Position numbers and translations under genes: made by a program. The notes beneath the pieces are model-generated. The model had not been told where the DNA came from. It saw nothing but the letters and a program-made list of their open reading frames with translations, and did not search any database. This document shows positions 1 to 8,549 of a stretch of DNA of 16,203 nucleotides, piece by piece (within the stretch, counting starts at the first letter, position 1; every line of letters starts with the position of its first letter). This DNA comes from Lojkania enalia (taxonomy: Eukaryota; Ascomycota; Dothideomycetes; Pleosporales), in contig ML986754.1 of NCBI GenBank assembly GCA_010094045.1, positions 87,987-104,189 of the forward strand. The letters run 5' to 3'.

Positions 1-688
1 CTTACCCTTTAAAATTACTGTTAAAGGTTTTTAGGACTAAATCTAAACCCTAGTTAATTAGTATATCTACTTACACCTATAAATTAATAGGAGAACTATT
101 CGAAACTATCTATTTATTATTATAGATCTAGGTACTTAAGATTATATTATTAGTATTAAATAGTTATATTATTTTCAACTCCAGCTGGATACGGATAAGA
201 ATCGAATTATATAGTCTTCTAAGTATCCTACTACTTATAATCCTTTACCTCCTCTTCTTATATAATTAACTTAACTAATACGTAATAAGAAGGTAAAGCT
301 AGATATCCAGCAACGCGACGCTCTATAGGAAAAGAACTAGTATTAGCAGTCCCGTAGTCCGACTATCTATTATATTAAGGGTCTACTAAGACTACTAAAA
401 CTATATTAGTCTCTTATAGCTTATAGTTTAAATAAGCTTAGAGCTCCCGCACGGCCGTATATAATAAAGTCTAAACCCGATCTAAAGAAAGTCTATTCTC
501 CTATTATTGTTCTTATCTTAGCTAATGCTTTCTACTTTAATATGAAGAGGAAAGAGAACAAGTTTTTCTCTACATCTCTATACGAAATCGAGCGGCTGAT
601 TAAAGATAAGCAAGCCCTAGAGCTGGAAGATAAAGCTAAAAACGAAGTACTAGTAAATCTCTAATTACTATCTAAATACTATAGATAT

Positions 689-905
689 TAGAATATATGG
701 TAAGAGGCGAATCTTATCTCAGGGAGGGAGATAAGGAGCTAAACTGTAGTTGAAGATAGCTAGCGGGCTATATTTATATATATAAAAAAGGGGTATATTA
801 GCTGATATCCAGCGTAATATCCGGCGTAATATCGACCGTGATATTATACGTTAATATCTAATACAGCTTAGTAGACTAGCCGAAAATCCCTATAATAGAA
901 TATAT
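689..905. mobile_element. ~200-bp insertion in pol of copy A flanked by a 10-bp direct repeat (MITE-like)
   Basis: Copy B reads continuously across this point (Y-x-N-I-F-S-K-T-A-A), whereas copy A carries about 200 extra bases. The 10-mer TAGAATATAT stands at 689-698 and again at 896-905, a period of 207 bp, as expected of a target-site duplication. The insert has a perfect 8-bp hairpin arm pair (CTTATCTC with GAGATAAG at about 714-737) and a row of 12-bp repeats. No clear terminal inverted repeats and no coding capacity were seen. The long duplication would suit a hAT-type non-autonomous element, but without terminal repeats the class stays open. Confidence 0.6.
804..851. repeat. Four imperfect 12-bp tandem repeats
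   Basis: Four 12-bp units follow each other: GATATCCAGCGT, AATATCCGGCGT, AATATCGACCGT and GATATTATACGT. They lie inside the insertion of copy A and are absent from copy B. Differences between units are largely C/T or G/A, so they may have been more alike before RIP. Confidence 0.65.
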
Positions 906-3900
906 TTAGTAAAACTGCGGCTTATTAATTACTAGAATACTACTCTTACAATTATAAGATTATCCTTATAAAACCCCTCTCTAATAGTTATAGCCTATTA
1001 TACAAGTAGAATGTTAAGAAGCTAGAGGTAACTAAAAAGTATATTATGGATAATCTATAGTATAGGTATATTAAGCAGAGTTGGAGCTTTTTTATATTTC
1101 TAATCCTTTATATTTATAAACTTAATAGTAACCTGCGTATCTATATAAATTATTGTAAACTTAATACTCTTACCTGTAAGAATATATATCCGATACTATG
1201 CATAGATAAACTCCTATCTAGGCCTACTAAAGTAGTAATTTTTACTAAGTTTAATATTCGCGCAGCCTTTAATAAGATTAAAATAGACTCTAATTCTAAA
1301 AAATATACTACCTTTTAGACTCAATACAGAACCTATAAGTATAAAGTTCTACCTTTTAGATTATATAATAGCCTAGTAACTTACTAGTACTATATAAATA
1401 ATATACTAATCGACTACCTAAATAACTTCTATATTACTTATCTAGATAATATCTTTATCTACTCTAAAGACGAGGCGATATACGCTATCTATGTTAAGAA
1501 AGTTCTTAAGAGATTATATTAAGCAGGGTTACAAGTTAATATTAAGAAGAGCGAATTCTATATTACCCGAACTAAATACTTTAGCTATATTCTCTTAAAT
1601 AAAGGCCTTAAGGTTAACTTAAAGAAGGTAGAAGTACTATATAACTAGTAGCTATCTACTACCGTAATAGGTGTGAAATCCTTCTTAGGTTTTACTGGAT
1701 TCTATTAATAGTTTGTACCGGAATTCTCGCGTATTATAAAGCTAATTATTATACTATAAAGCTCTATAACCCTTTTTATATAGACTTTAAAATATAATAT
1801 TACCTTTAAGAAATTAAAGTTAGCCCTGTTAAGTATACCTATACTCTACTACTTTAACTCTATATTAGAAATAAAAATAGAAACTAATACCTCTAATAGA
1901 GTAGTTATAGGAGTACTATTATAGAAATATTCTAACGGAAAATAGTACCCTATAGTATTCTATAGTAAAGTTCTATCCGGTTTAGAACTAAACTAGAAGA
2001 TCTATAATAAGAAACTATTCGCAATTATTACTATATTTAAATAATAGAGGGTAGAACTTACTTTAGTAGCTACTAGAACTCTAATATACACCGATTATTG
2101 CTTACTCAAATATTTTATAACTACAAAAGTACTTAATACTTGTTAAGTTTATTAGACCGAGGAATTAGCTTAGTATTAGTTCCGAATCGAGTATACCCTA
2201 GGTAAGAATAATACTAGAGTAGATATCTTTAGTTGTTGTAAATAAGATATAGAAAATTTAAAAATAGCTTAAACTAACAACTAGTTAAGAGTTCTATTTA
2301 GACCGTATTAACTTCACCCCTAAATTAATGCTGAATTAGTCTAGTCCTATATTATCTAAATAATAACTTAAGCGGCTATACTAAAAGTTATTAAAGGCTA
2401 GGAGTAGATTATATTACTAGACTCTCTGGAGTTGATCGATATATTACTATAAGAAAACCGAGCCTCTTTTACATAGAAACGTACCCTTTTACCCCGCAAG
2501 TATCGGATAGAGAATAGACTACTCCTCTACGATAATCGCTTATATATTCTATTAGATTTAGGCCTTTACACGCGACTTATATAAGAAACTTATAACTAAG
2601 TATCTTCTACATACTTAAGCGCTACTAAAACCTATTAGTTACTATCCTAGAAGTACTACTAGAAGGGTATAGAAGCTACTTATAAACGATATGTACGGAA
2701 TTATATTTTATACCGTAAAGCTTATCTAATATAAACCCGAACCCTAGGTTTTATCTACCTACTTTCTATACTAAATTAACTAATATAGTACCTGTGTATT
2801 AACTTTAAGGATTTTCCTATAGATAAGTCCGGATATAATTAGATTATAGTAGTAATCGATTACCTATCTAAACAAGCGATATCTATTCCCTACTATTATA
2901 TAATTAACGCACAGGGAATAGCCGAATTATTTATTTAATAGGTATACCGCTTTAGCTACACGCCTAAAACTATTATTTTAGATTAAGGACCTTAGTTTAT
3001 ATCTAGTTTCTAGTCTAAATTCTACTATATTTTAGGCGTAAAGATTAAACTATCTACTACTTATTATAAAGAGACTGATAGACAGATAGAGATTATAAAT
3101 AAGTACATTAATTAGAGACTGCGCTCTTTTATATTCTTCTACTAGAAAAACTAGAGTTCTCTATTACCTATAATTAACCGAGTATAAGTAACTCTATCCT
3201 ATATAACTATCGGAATATCCCTGTATTAGATCCTATATAGATTTAAGCCCTATTAGAGTTGGGATTAGAAATATTCTATTAATCCTATTACTATAACAGA
3301 TAAATTGAATTGTAAGAACGCTTTAGCTCTAGTAACTCGTATATATACAGCCTAGGAAACTGTAAAGACTAATATTAAGAAGGCTTAGGATTGTATATAA
3401 TCTATTATTAACTGTTACTAGCAACCGATTAATTAGTAGATCGGTAATATAGTCTATCTAAATATTAAGAATCTTACGGTCTAGAAACCGAGCCGAAAGC
3501 TATCTAATTAATAGGAGGGCCCTTTTAAAGTACTAGAATAGGTTGGAAACTTATACTATTTATAGCTACCTCTAGGGTTAAGAATATATAATATCTTCGT
3601 ACTAAACCTACTGTATAAAAACTCCTAGGACCCTCTACTAGAGTAAGAAGCTCTAAAACCACCCGCTATCGCTATTAAGGGGGTAGAAGAGTAGGAGGTT
3701 AAGAAAATACTGGCTAGTAAGCTGTATTATAAGACCCTTAAATACTATATAAAATAGGTAGGATATAATTCTAATCCGATCTAGTATAAAGTCTTAAATT
3801 TTATAGGTTCGCCTTATAAGCTAAAAGCTTTTTATAATAAGTATCCGAATTAGCTAGGACCCCTAAAAGCCCTGACTAAATAGATTAAGGTATATAAGGA

Positions 3901-3970
3901 TGGTATAAAGAATATAGATTACCTAGTAGACGATAATATATAAGAGTTAAGTAGTAGATTGGAAAACTAA

Positions 3971-5033
3971 ATTATAGGCCCGAAATTACTCCTCTATAGA
4001 ATCTAGAGGGTCTAATAGTAGGCTGTCAGATACCTCCCTAGTTCTCTCCTCTTCTACTCTCCTTCCCCTTTCTTCCTTCTAGACTCCCCTTAAACCTCCT
4101 CTACCTCGTTTTTAGCCGCTCGAGAGTGCTGCGATATTAGCTTAAAGGTTAGATATTAGAGCCTCTAGAGCTGAAACCCGACAGAGCAACTTAGTACCCT
4201 AGTAGAATAAAGCTACCTAGATACTAGCCTTAAGAAGGCTAGCTTCCTAACTCTTTATAACCTAAGCTATAAGTACTAGACTATAAGTAGACTCTAAAAT
4301 AGCCTTAAAGGCTACCTTTTTATTCTTCTTATCCCCTACGTATCGGGCTACTGCCTATAGTTTAAGATGGCCCTAGAGGACTAGAAACTCCTCTTTATAG
4401 TAGGAAGAGATTTATAAGTACGTTAGTAGTAAGTACTCTACTAGTATTAGATGCGATTTATACAGGGTTATACTTTTAATTTTACGAGGTGTAATACTCG
4501 CATTTTTTTAATCTTAGAAACTAAAAGGTAAATATTATATACTACCTGCGGGCGAGTATATATATAGCTTAAAGGTAGATAACCTGGAAGACTTCTAAAA
4601 AGGCTCTAGAAGGCGGGCGGAGTAGTATATTAATTAATTTTTTCTAAGAGGCGTTAGTAATACTTTAATAATTAACGGTTCTAGAGACGCGTAATAATAC
4701 GTACGGAGTAGAAGTTATTATTTAGTTAAGAAAGCTTAGTTAACAGCAACCTAGCGATATACTAAGGCTAGTAAATACTTGTTACTATATGCGACGAAAT
4801 TGCAATATTAATAAACCGTTACGATTATAGTTACTAGCTAATATATAGGTTAATTATACTTACTATAAAAACCTTACTTAATATTACGTTAATATATAAA
4901 CGTATCTCTATAGGTAACTATATATATTAGCTCTTACCGATAAATACCTTAAAGAAATTTCTTTATACTAGAACCTATCTATAACAGCTCCAATTCCCTC
5001 CTAAACTAGTATAGATAGGGACTATCAGCCTAT
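3971..5033. other. Region between chromodomain and polypurine tract of copy A, no gene recognised
   Basis: About 1 kb follows the end of pol and is present in both Gypsy copies, so it belongs to the element. No domain was recognised. It includes a pyrimidine-rich tract near 4038-4110, which appears as a purine-rich tract at 12941-13010 in copy B. Both strands show stretches that read plausibly once RIP stops are ignored, so a lost extra reading frame cannot be excluded. Confidence 0.5.
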
Positions 5034-5044
5034 AAGAAGGGGGG
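5034..5044 (+). other. Polypurine tract of Gypsy copy A
   Basis: AAGAAGGGGGG stands directly against the first base of the 3' LTR, the position where plus-strand DNA synthesis is primed in LTR retrotransposons. The same tract is found in the same place in copy B (12002-12012). Confidence 0.8.
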
Positions 5045-5326
5045 TAGTATAATAATGCGAAGGAATTATTCTACGAAAAGCTTTATATGCAATCTTATCC
5101 TAAAGCTTTTTACTTATCTTATCCTACCCCCAGCTCCGCCCCTTTTCCCTTCCGTATATAGTTGTATACTCCCTTATAAGTAGCTTAGTAGTTCTTCTAT
5201 ATCCTTTCATATAAGGCCTATAGGTGTTAATAGAATTCCCAGGTCCCTAATCCCCTACATACTCCTATATACCTTTAAGTAGATTCGTGCCGCATTTAGA
5301 TCTATTATCTTACCTATACTATTATA
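5045..5326 (+). repeat. 3' LTR of Gypsy copy A (282 bp)
   Basis: The left edge is set by the polypurine tract and the right edge by the point where copies A and B stop matching (…CTATACTATTATA here, …CTACGCTGTTATA in copy B). It begins TAGTATAATAATG and ends TTATA. The usual TG…CA ends would become TA…TA by RIP. The LTR of copy B has the same length. The 3' target duplication would start at 5327; its partner lies before the window. Confidence 0.85.
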
Positions 5327-5542
5327 ATATAGGGGTTTAAAAATCTAGGAATTTTATTAACATCTATAGGTCTTATATAAAAGAATATAGAAAAACTACT
5401 AAACTACTTATAAAGGAGTATATAACTATATATAGATAGGAAAAGGGGCGGAGCTAGGCGTAGAATAAGATAAGTAAAAAGCTTTAGAATAAGGTTATAT
5501 ATAAAGCTTTTTATAGAACGATTTCTTCGTATTATTATAATA
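5327..5542 (-). repeat. Truncated inverted LTR of the same Gypsy family
   Basis: The reverse complement matches the first 216 bases of the 282-bp LTR and stops exactly where the LTR of copy A ends. The remaining 66 bases should lie on the far side of copy A, outside the window. No polypurine tract lies beyond 5542, so this was not a 3' LTR of an element to the right. It is a solo LTR or the 5' LTR of an element reaching left. Together with 5045-5260 it forms a near-perfect inverted repeat of about 216-bp arms. Confidence 0.85.
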
Positions 5543-5877
5543 AATTTTAGTAAATCTAAGTTAAATATATTTTAAATAATAACCTTCTTTTTAAATTTTA
5601 TTAGTCTTTTTAAATTAGGTTTATAATTATACTATAAGTAAATTCTAGTATATTATTAGTATACGGTTATTTAAATTATATTAAATATTAAGATAGTATA
5701 TCTCTTCCTATTTATTTAGCCTCTTTTAATAGTTAAAAACGTTAAATTTATATAATTCTTATTTTAGACTATATTCTTATTCTTTTATTATTATATTATT
5801 ATTAATAGCTTTAATATCGTATTTTAGTAATAAAATAGACCGCCCGCTTATATAAGCTACTTACTTATAAAGTACGT
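5543..5877 (-). pseudogene. 5' end of a Fot1/pogo-type DNA transposon, truncated
   Basis: The right edge carries a terminal sequence beginning ACGTA (read from 5877 leftwards) next to a TA at 5878-5879, the target duplication of Tc1/mariner-pogo elements. The first ~55 bases resemble the end of Fot-B at 9212, including shared TTTATAAG and CTTAT blocks. Inside, the minus strand can be read, through stops, as a helix-turn-helix N-terminus of such a transposase (S-L-K-Q-E-L-Y-K-F-N-V). The left side is cut off by the Gypsy LTR, leaving about 335 bp. The terminal match is the stronger evidence; the protein reading is tentative. Confidence 0.5.
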
Positions 5878-5879
5878 TA

Positions 5880-6027
5880 TAAATTTAGAGTATATAATTA
5901 ATTCTACCTTTTTATTAAGATAGATTAATATTATATTAATAATATATTATAGTTTATATATAGTATTTATAATACTAAGAAAAAGTAGTAAATTTAGTAG
6001 TTTAACTAGTTTACTAGTAGAATATAT
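5880..6027. repeat. Terminal remnant of a Fot-A-like pogo transposon
   Basis: The segment 5974-6027 aligns with the terminal sequence of Fot-A read outwards (10063-10115). Shared blocks are CTAAGAAAAAGTAG, TAGTTTA and TAGTAGAATA, and a TA follows at 6028-6029. The ~95 bp to its left is very AT-rich and ends at the target TA of the neighbouring element, which seems to have inserted into this one. Confidence 0.55.
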
Positions 6028-6029
6028 TA

Positions 6030-6240
6030 TATTTTTTATTTATTTATTTTATAAGATTAAATCTATTAATAACTATTTTTATAGTCTAAATTTTATAAAA
6101 ATATAATCTATAATTTAAAAACTATTTTTAATAAATTATATATAATTAGTAGGCTAGAATTACTTAGAGAAATACCGAGGGTTATTATTTTAATATCTAA
6201 TAGAGCTTAAAGAGACAAGTGATAAGGGGGTTAATCTATA
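6030..6240. other. AT-rich spacer at the left border of the gene island
   Basis: Almost pure A/T with no reading frame and no recognised repeat. Composition changes abruptly at about 6200-6240, where normal GC content and CpA dinucleotides begin. This marks the left border of the DNA spared by RIP. Confidence 0.6.
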
Positions 6241-6277
6241 AACTATCAACTCCCGATGCCCCACTTAGACCCTTTCA

Positions 6278-6330
6278 TATAAAAGTATACTTCCGGCAAG
6301 GAAAATGGTAACTAGCGCCCGCTTATATAA
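6278..6330 (+). promoter_or_regulatory. Candidate TATA elements upstream of the DUF1996 gene
   Basis: TATAAAAG at 6278-6285 and TATATAA at 6324-6330 lie about 280 and 230 bp before the preferred ATG, in the first normal-composition DNA after the AT-rich arm. They fit a core promoter with a 5' leader of about 200 bases, but TATA-like words are easy to find near such AT-rich sequence. Confidence 0.3.
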
Positions 6331-6559
6331 TCACATTCCATGCCATTTCTGCTGCCGGGGATCGGGAACAGATCATATACTCTGAGATTAAGCTTCATTA
6401 TGAAGAATCCCAACGATATCCAAGCGGGGCTGAACTGTAAGAAGTAGAAGAGCTATCACGTATTTAGGACTTGCGACCCAAAAAATTGCGCCAGCGATTC
6501 TGGCCTTCCTATCGCAAGTGTTTCTATGTTCGTTGAAGGTCGCAGTCGTTTTGTTCAAT

Positions 6560-7881
6560 ATGCATTGGAGAACTCTCGCCCTAGTACTCGTGGAGCATGC
6601 CTCTGCCCAAACAATGATGCCAATGATGCGGTTCAGCTGTTCCCAGCTCGTCGTTGACCGCATAGATCCCTTAGTCAACCCTGGCATTGTCCCATCCCCC
6701 CATCTCCACCAAATCGTCGGTGGTAACTCCTTCAACGCTTCCATGGATCCTGCAACGCACGACCTGCCGTTAACATCTACATGCACCAGTTGCACATTTT
6801 CCGAAGACTTTTCGAACTACTGGACCGCAGTTATGTTCTTCCGAGCCCGCAATGGAACGTACATGCGTGTGCCACAAATTGCGGAGGAGGGTCTCCGAGC
6901 GAACGGTGGGATAACGGTGTATTATATCCCATCGGCGGATAACGAGACGAAAGTCACAGCCTTCAAGCCCGGCTTCCGTATGCTTATAGGAGATGCGGGC
7001 GGGAAATCCCCGGGTGAGGCACGTAAGGTGTGCCATCGTTGTATGCCGGCTTCAGGAGATAATAGCAACCTGAATTGCGCAGCTCCGGATGCGCAGTCGT
7101 TTCCTATGGGCTTCTGTGTTGGTGGCATACGGACGGTTATCACATTTCCTACTTGCTGGGACGGGAAGAATTTGGATAGTCCTGACCATAAGAGCCATGT
7201 TACTTATGCGACGGGCTCAAAAGCAACTGACGTCGGTCCGACGGGGAAATGTCCGGAGAGCCATCCTGTGGTAATACCTCAAGTGATGTATGAAGTTTTG
7301 TGGGACGTAAGTGCATTCTCTCTCTCCTCTGTCTTTCTTGGTAGTAGTGGAGACTTGAATTGATAAATTTCGATTCGCCCCAAAGTGCCACAACTAACAC
7401 TCCTCCGTGTAGCCTAGTTCCGTTAAGGAGCGGAAAGGACTCTATTTGCTAACATTAACATGTAAATCCAGACCCGAGCCTTTAACAACAAAGACCTTTG
7501 GCCGGAAGATGGATCCCAGCCATTCGTCTGGAGCACCGGCGACGAGTAAGTCTCCTTCTCCTGCCCCTCTCTACCATCCGTGGCTCTAAAAATAAATCTG
7601 TAGGAATGGATACTCTAACCACGGGGACTACGTCTTCGGATGGAAAGAAGATTCTCTCCAACGTGCCATGAATGCTCGCTGTAATGGCGATACCTGCGAT
7701 GTATTAAAGACGCAAAGCTCGGAGGAAGCGATGAAGTGTATGCTACCACGAACTGTTAATGAGGATATTGATGGATGTAAGTTAGAATTATTCTCACCGT
7801 GGAGGGAAGGTAGAGGGATTGATGCAGCTGACCTATTTCACAGGGCTGACTACTCTTCCGGGCAGTCCTATAGTTTTCTAG
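6560..7881 (+). CDS. Secreted DUF1996 domain protein, four exons, apparently intact
   Basis: Exons are 6560-7306, 7472-7545, 7604-7776 and 7844-7881 (343 codons plus stop). The product matches the DUF1996 family of fungal extracellular proteins, whose biochemical role is unknown. Family marks in order are R-F-S-C-S-Q-L-V-V, D-P-L-V-N-P-G, P-S-P-H-L-H-Q-I-V-G-G-N-S-F, Y-W-T-A-V, F-K-P-G-F-R-M, T-C-W-D-G-K-N-L-D-S-P, H-P-V-x-I-P-Q and, across introns, W-P-E-D-G-S-Q-P-F-V-W, H-G-D-Y-V-F-G-W, N-E-D-I-D-G-W. The mature part has 12 cysteines, suggesting disulphides, and three N-glycosylation sequons (NAS, NGT, NET). The ATG at 6560 has A at -3 and is followed by a short signal-like stretch ending A-S-A-Q. 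The ATG at 6518 would add 14 residues. There is no premature stop and no RIP signature, in contrast to both flanks. Confidence 0.9.
7307..7471 (+). other. Intron 1 of the DUF1996 gene (165 bp, phase 0)
   Basis: Donor GTAAGT directly follows the W-D codons. The branch-site match GCTAAC is at 7448-7453 and the acceptor CAG ends at 7471. Removing it joins W-D to T-R-A-F-N-N-K-D-L-W-P-E-D, which restores the family pattern. Read through, the frame would stop at 7361-7363. Confidence 0.88.
7546..7603 (+). other. Intron 2 of the DUF1996 gene (58 bp, phase 2)
   Basis: Donor GTAAGT follows GGCGACGA and the acceptor TAG ends at 7603. Splicing completes a GAG codon and gives G-D-E-N-G-Y-S-N-H-G-D-Y-V-F-G-W. 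The branch site is weak (CTCTAAAA, about 7584-7591). The edges rest mainly on protein continuity. Confidence 0.82.
7777..7843 (+). other. Intron 3 of the DUF1996 gene (67 bp, phase 1)
   Basis: Donor GTAAGT at 7777 splits a TGG codon after D-I-D-G. The branch site CTGAC is at 7828-7832 and the acceptor CAG ends at 7843. Exon 4 then reads W-L-T-T-L-P-G-S-P-I-V-F and stops, as expected for the family's C-terminus. Without splicing, exon 3 would run on to a stop at 7926-7928 with an unrelated tail. Confidence 0.85.
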
Positions 7882-8014
7882 ATCAGTTACTATTGAAGTT
7901 ATTATGTAAGAATTTACCTATTAATTAAGAGCGCAAGCGCTATGCTGCTCTCTTATGCCCAACTTTATATTATATCTTACTCGACTGTCTTTGCAAAGCC
8001 ATGTTGGAAGATAA

Positions 8015-8035
8015 GGCCGAGACTATACGTCGGCC
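8015..8035. repeat. Short hairpin 134 bp past the stop codon
   Basis: GGCCGA (8015-8020) pairs perfectly with TCGGCC (8030-8035) across a 9-base loop. It could be an RNA structure in the 3' UTR or a scar of a small element; nothing decides between them. Confidence 0.4.
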
Positions 8036-8050
8036 AATCATACTAAAACC

Positions 8051-8099
8051 TTAGGCCGCCACTGGCGCTCATGCAGACCCCTGTTAATTGGTGGCCTAA
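8051..8099. repeat. 49-bp inverted repeat (foldback) downstream of the gene
   Basis: TTAGGCCGCCA (8051-8061) pairs with TGGTGGCCTAA (8089-8099). Ten of eleven bases pair, and the mismatch is C against T, as RIP would leave. The loop is 27 bases. It may be a tiny foldback element or the joined ends of a deleted transposon. Confidence 0.5.
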
Positions 8100-8371
8100 T
8101 AACTTCGTTGGTTGTCTTATATTTAAATTAGTCGCCCCAACTTTTACAAGCTCTACACTTTATCTTCCCCGTTACAATTAATATAAGTTTACTGTACAAG
8201 TAACGTGTTTTACCATCGCGTGGAAAACCCCATCGAGCCGAAAGGGACGCGCCGCAAATACAACATCTTAACTTAATACATAATATATTCTCAACGCAGC
8301 ACAAAATTATCTTATACTATAGGTATTTTACGGCTTGCTTTCTCTACTCTTAATTAAAAGTAAATTAAAAT

Positions 8372-8539
8372 TGTAAGCAGGAGGTCGTAGAGACCGTATA
8401 GTGTAGATAGATATATTAATAAGGCCATTTAGTGTTCCCTTAACTAAGAGGTCAAGGTACGGCGGGGGAATATATAGTACATGAGACTATTGAGTTAAGA
8501 GCTGTATAGCTGATTAGGCATATAACCTAAGCTTATATA
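8372..8539 (-). repeat. Putative LTR of a different retrotransposon
   Basis: On the minus strand a purine tract ending in six G (8540-8549) is followed by about 168 bp starting TATATAAGC and ending CTGCTTACA. That matches the polypurine-tract-plus-LTR layout, with the start perhaps TGTATAAG before RIP. Composition is less AT-rich than the Gypsy LTRs, so it may be younger or less mutated. No second copy lies in the window, so both edges are inferred. Confidence 0.35.
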
Positions 8540-8549
8540 CCCCCCTTAG

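Larger units (their letters stand above)
1..3970 (+). pseudogene. pol: Degraded Gypsy pol polyprotein (RT, RNase H, integrase, chromodomain)
   Basis: Reverse transcriptase occupies about 900-1700. Its F-N-I-R-A-A-F segment is near 1250, and the active-site box reads Y-L-D-N at 1439-1450 where the family has Y-L-D-D. RNase H (E-T-N-T-S near 1880, then Y-T-D near 2090) follows. In integrase (about 2440-3250) the zinc-domain C-x-x-C is now Y-x-x-Y at 2702-2713 and the first catalytic Asp is Asn at 2801-2803. The second Asp (2981-2983) and the Glu (3089-3091) remain. A chromodomain-like stretch lies at about 3687-3950. Upstream, 560-690 reads as the linker before RT. An acidic D-x-G at 125-133 could be a protease remnant, but this is weak. 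In-frame stops run throughout and a 207-bp insertion splits the frame before RT. In living elements the chromodomain guides integration to heterochromatin. Confidence 0.9.
1..5326 (+). mobile_element. Ty3/Gypsy chromovirus retrotransposon, copy A, RIP-degraded, 5' part outside window
   Basis: A long terminal repeat retrotransposon of the chromodomain-bearing Ty3/Gypsy class. Reading the + strand and ignoring stops gives, in order, reverse transcriptase, RNase H, integrase and a C-terminal chromodomain. A region of about 1 kb, a polypurine tract and a 3' LTR ending at 5326 follow. The 5' LTR and gag lie before the window. The same element recurs inverted at 11720-16203 with nearly equal length once the insert at 689-905 is removed. 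Stops occur every few dozen codons, mostly where Gln or Trp is expected, which is the mark of RIP. The element sits inside an older LTR (5327-5542), so it arrived later than that copy. It is dead as a mobile element. Confidence 0.93.
7882..8371. other. Non-coding 3' flank of the gene island
   Basis: About 490 bp of mixed composition with CpA and CpG still present, so hit much less by RIP than the flanks. No reading frame of convincing length or family was found on either strand. It probably holds the 3' UTR and polyadenylation region (no clean AATAAA seen) and three short inverted repeats: AGCGC-AA-GCGCT at 7930-7941, and two pairs listed separately. Confidence 0.55.

Noticed and set aside
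6388..6795. Minus-strand open frame of 135 codons opposite the start of the DUF1996 gene
   Set aside because: It overlaps exon 1 and has no recognisable family; the + strand frame carries clear family motifs. It is a shadow of the real gene. The same holds for minus frames at 6770-7036, 6922-7143 and 7200-7400 and the + frame at 7089-7274.
7361..7363. Premature stop making a truncated 281-residue protein
   Set aside because: The stop lies in an intron with GTAAGT donor, GCTAAC branch site and CAG acceptor, and the family sequence resumes right after it.
7668..7928. Separate 86-codon gene starting at 7668
   Set aside because: It is exon 3 of the DUF1996 gene read from an internal Met and on into intron 3. 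Splicing at 7777-7843 gives the family's expected C-terminus.
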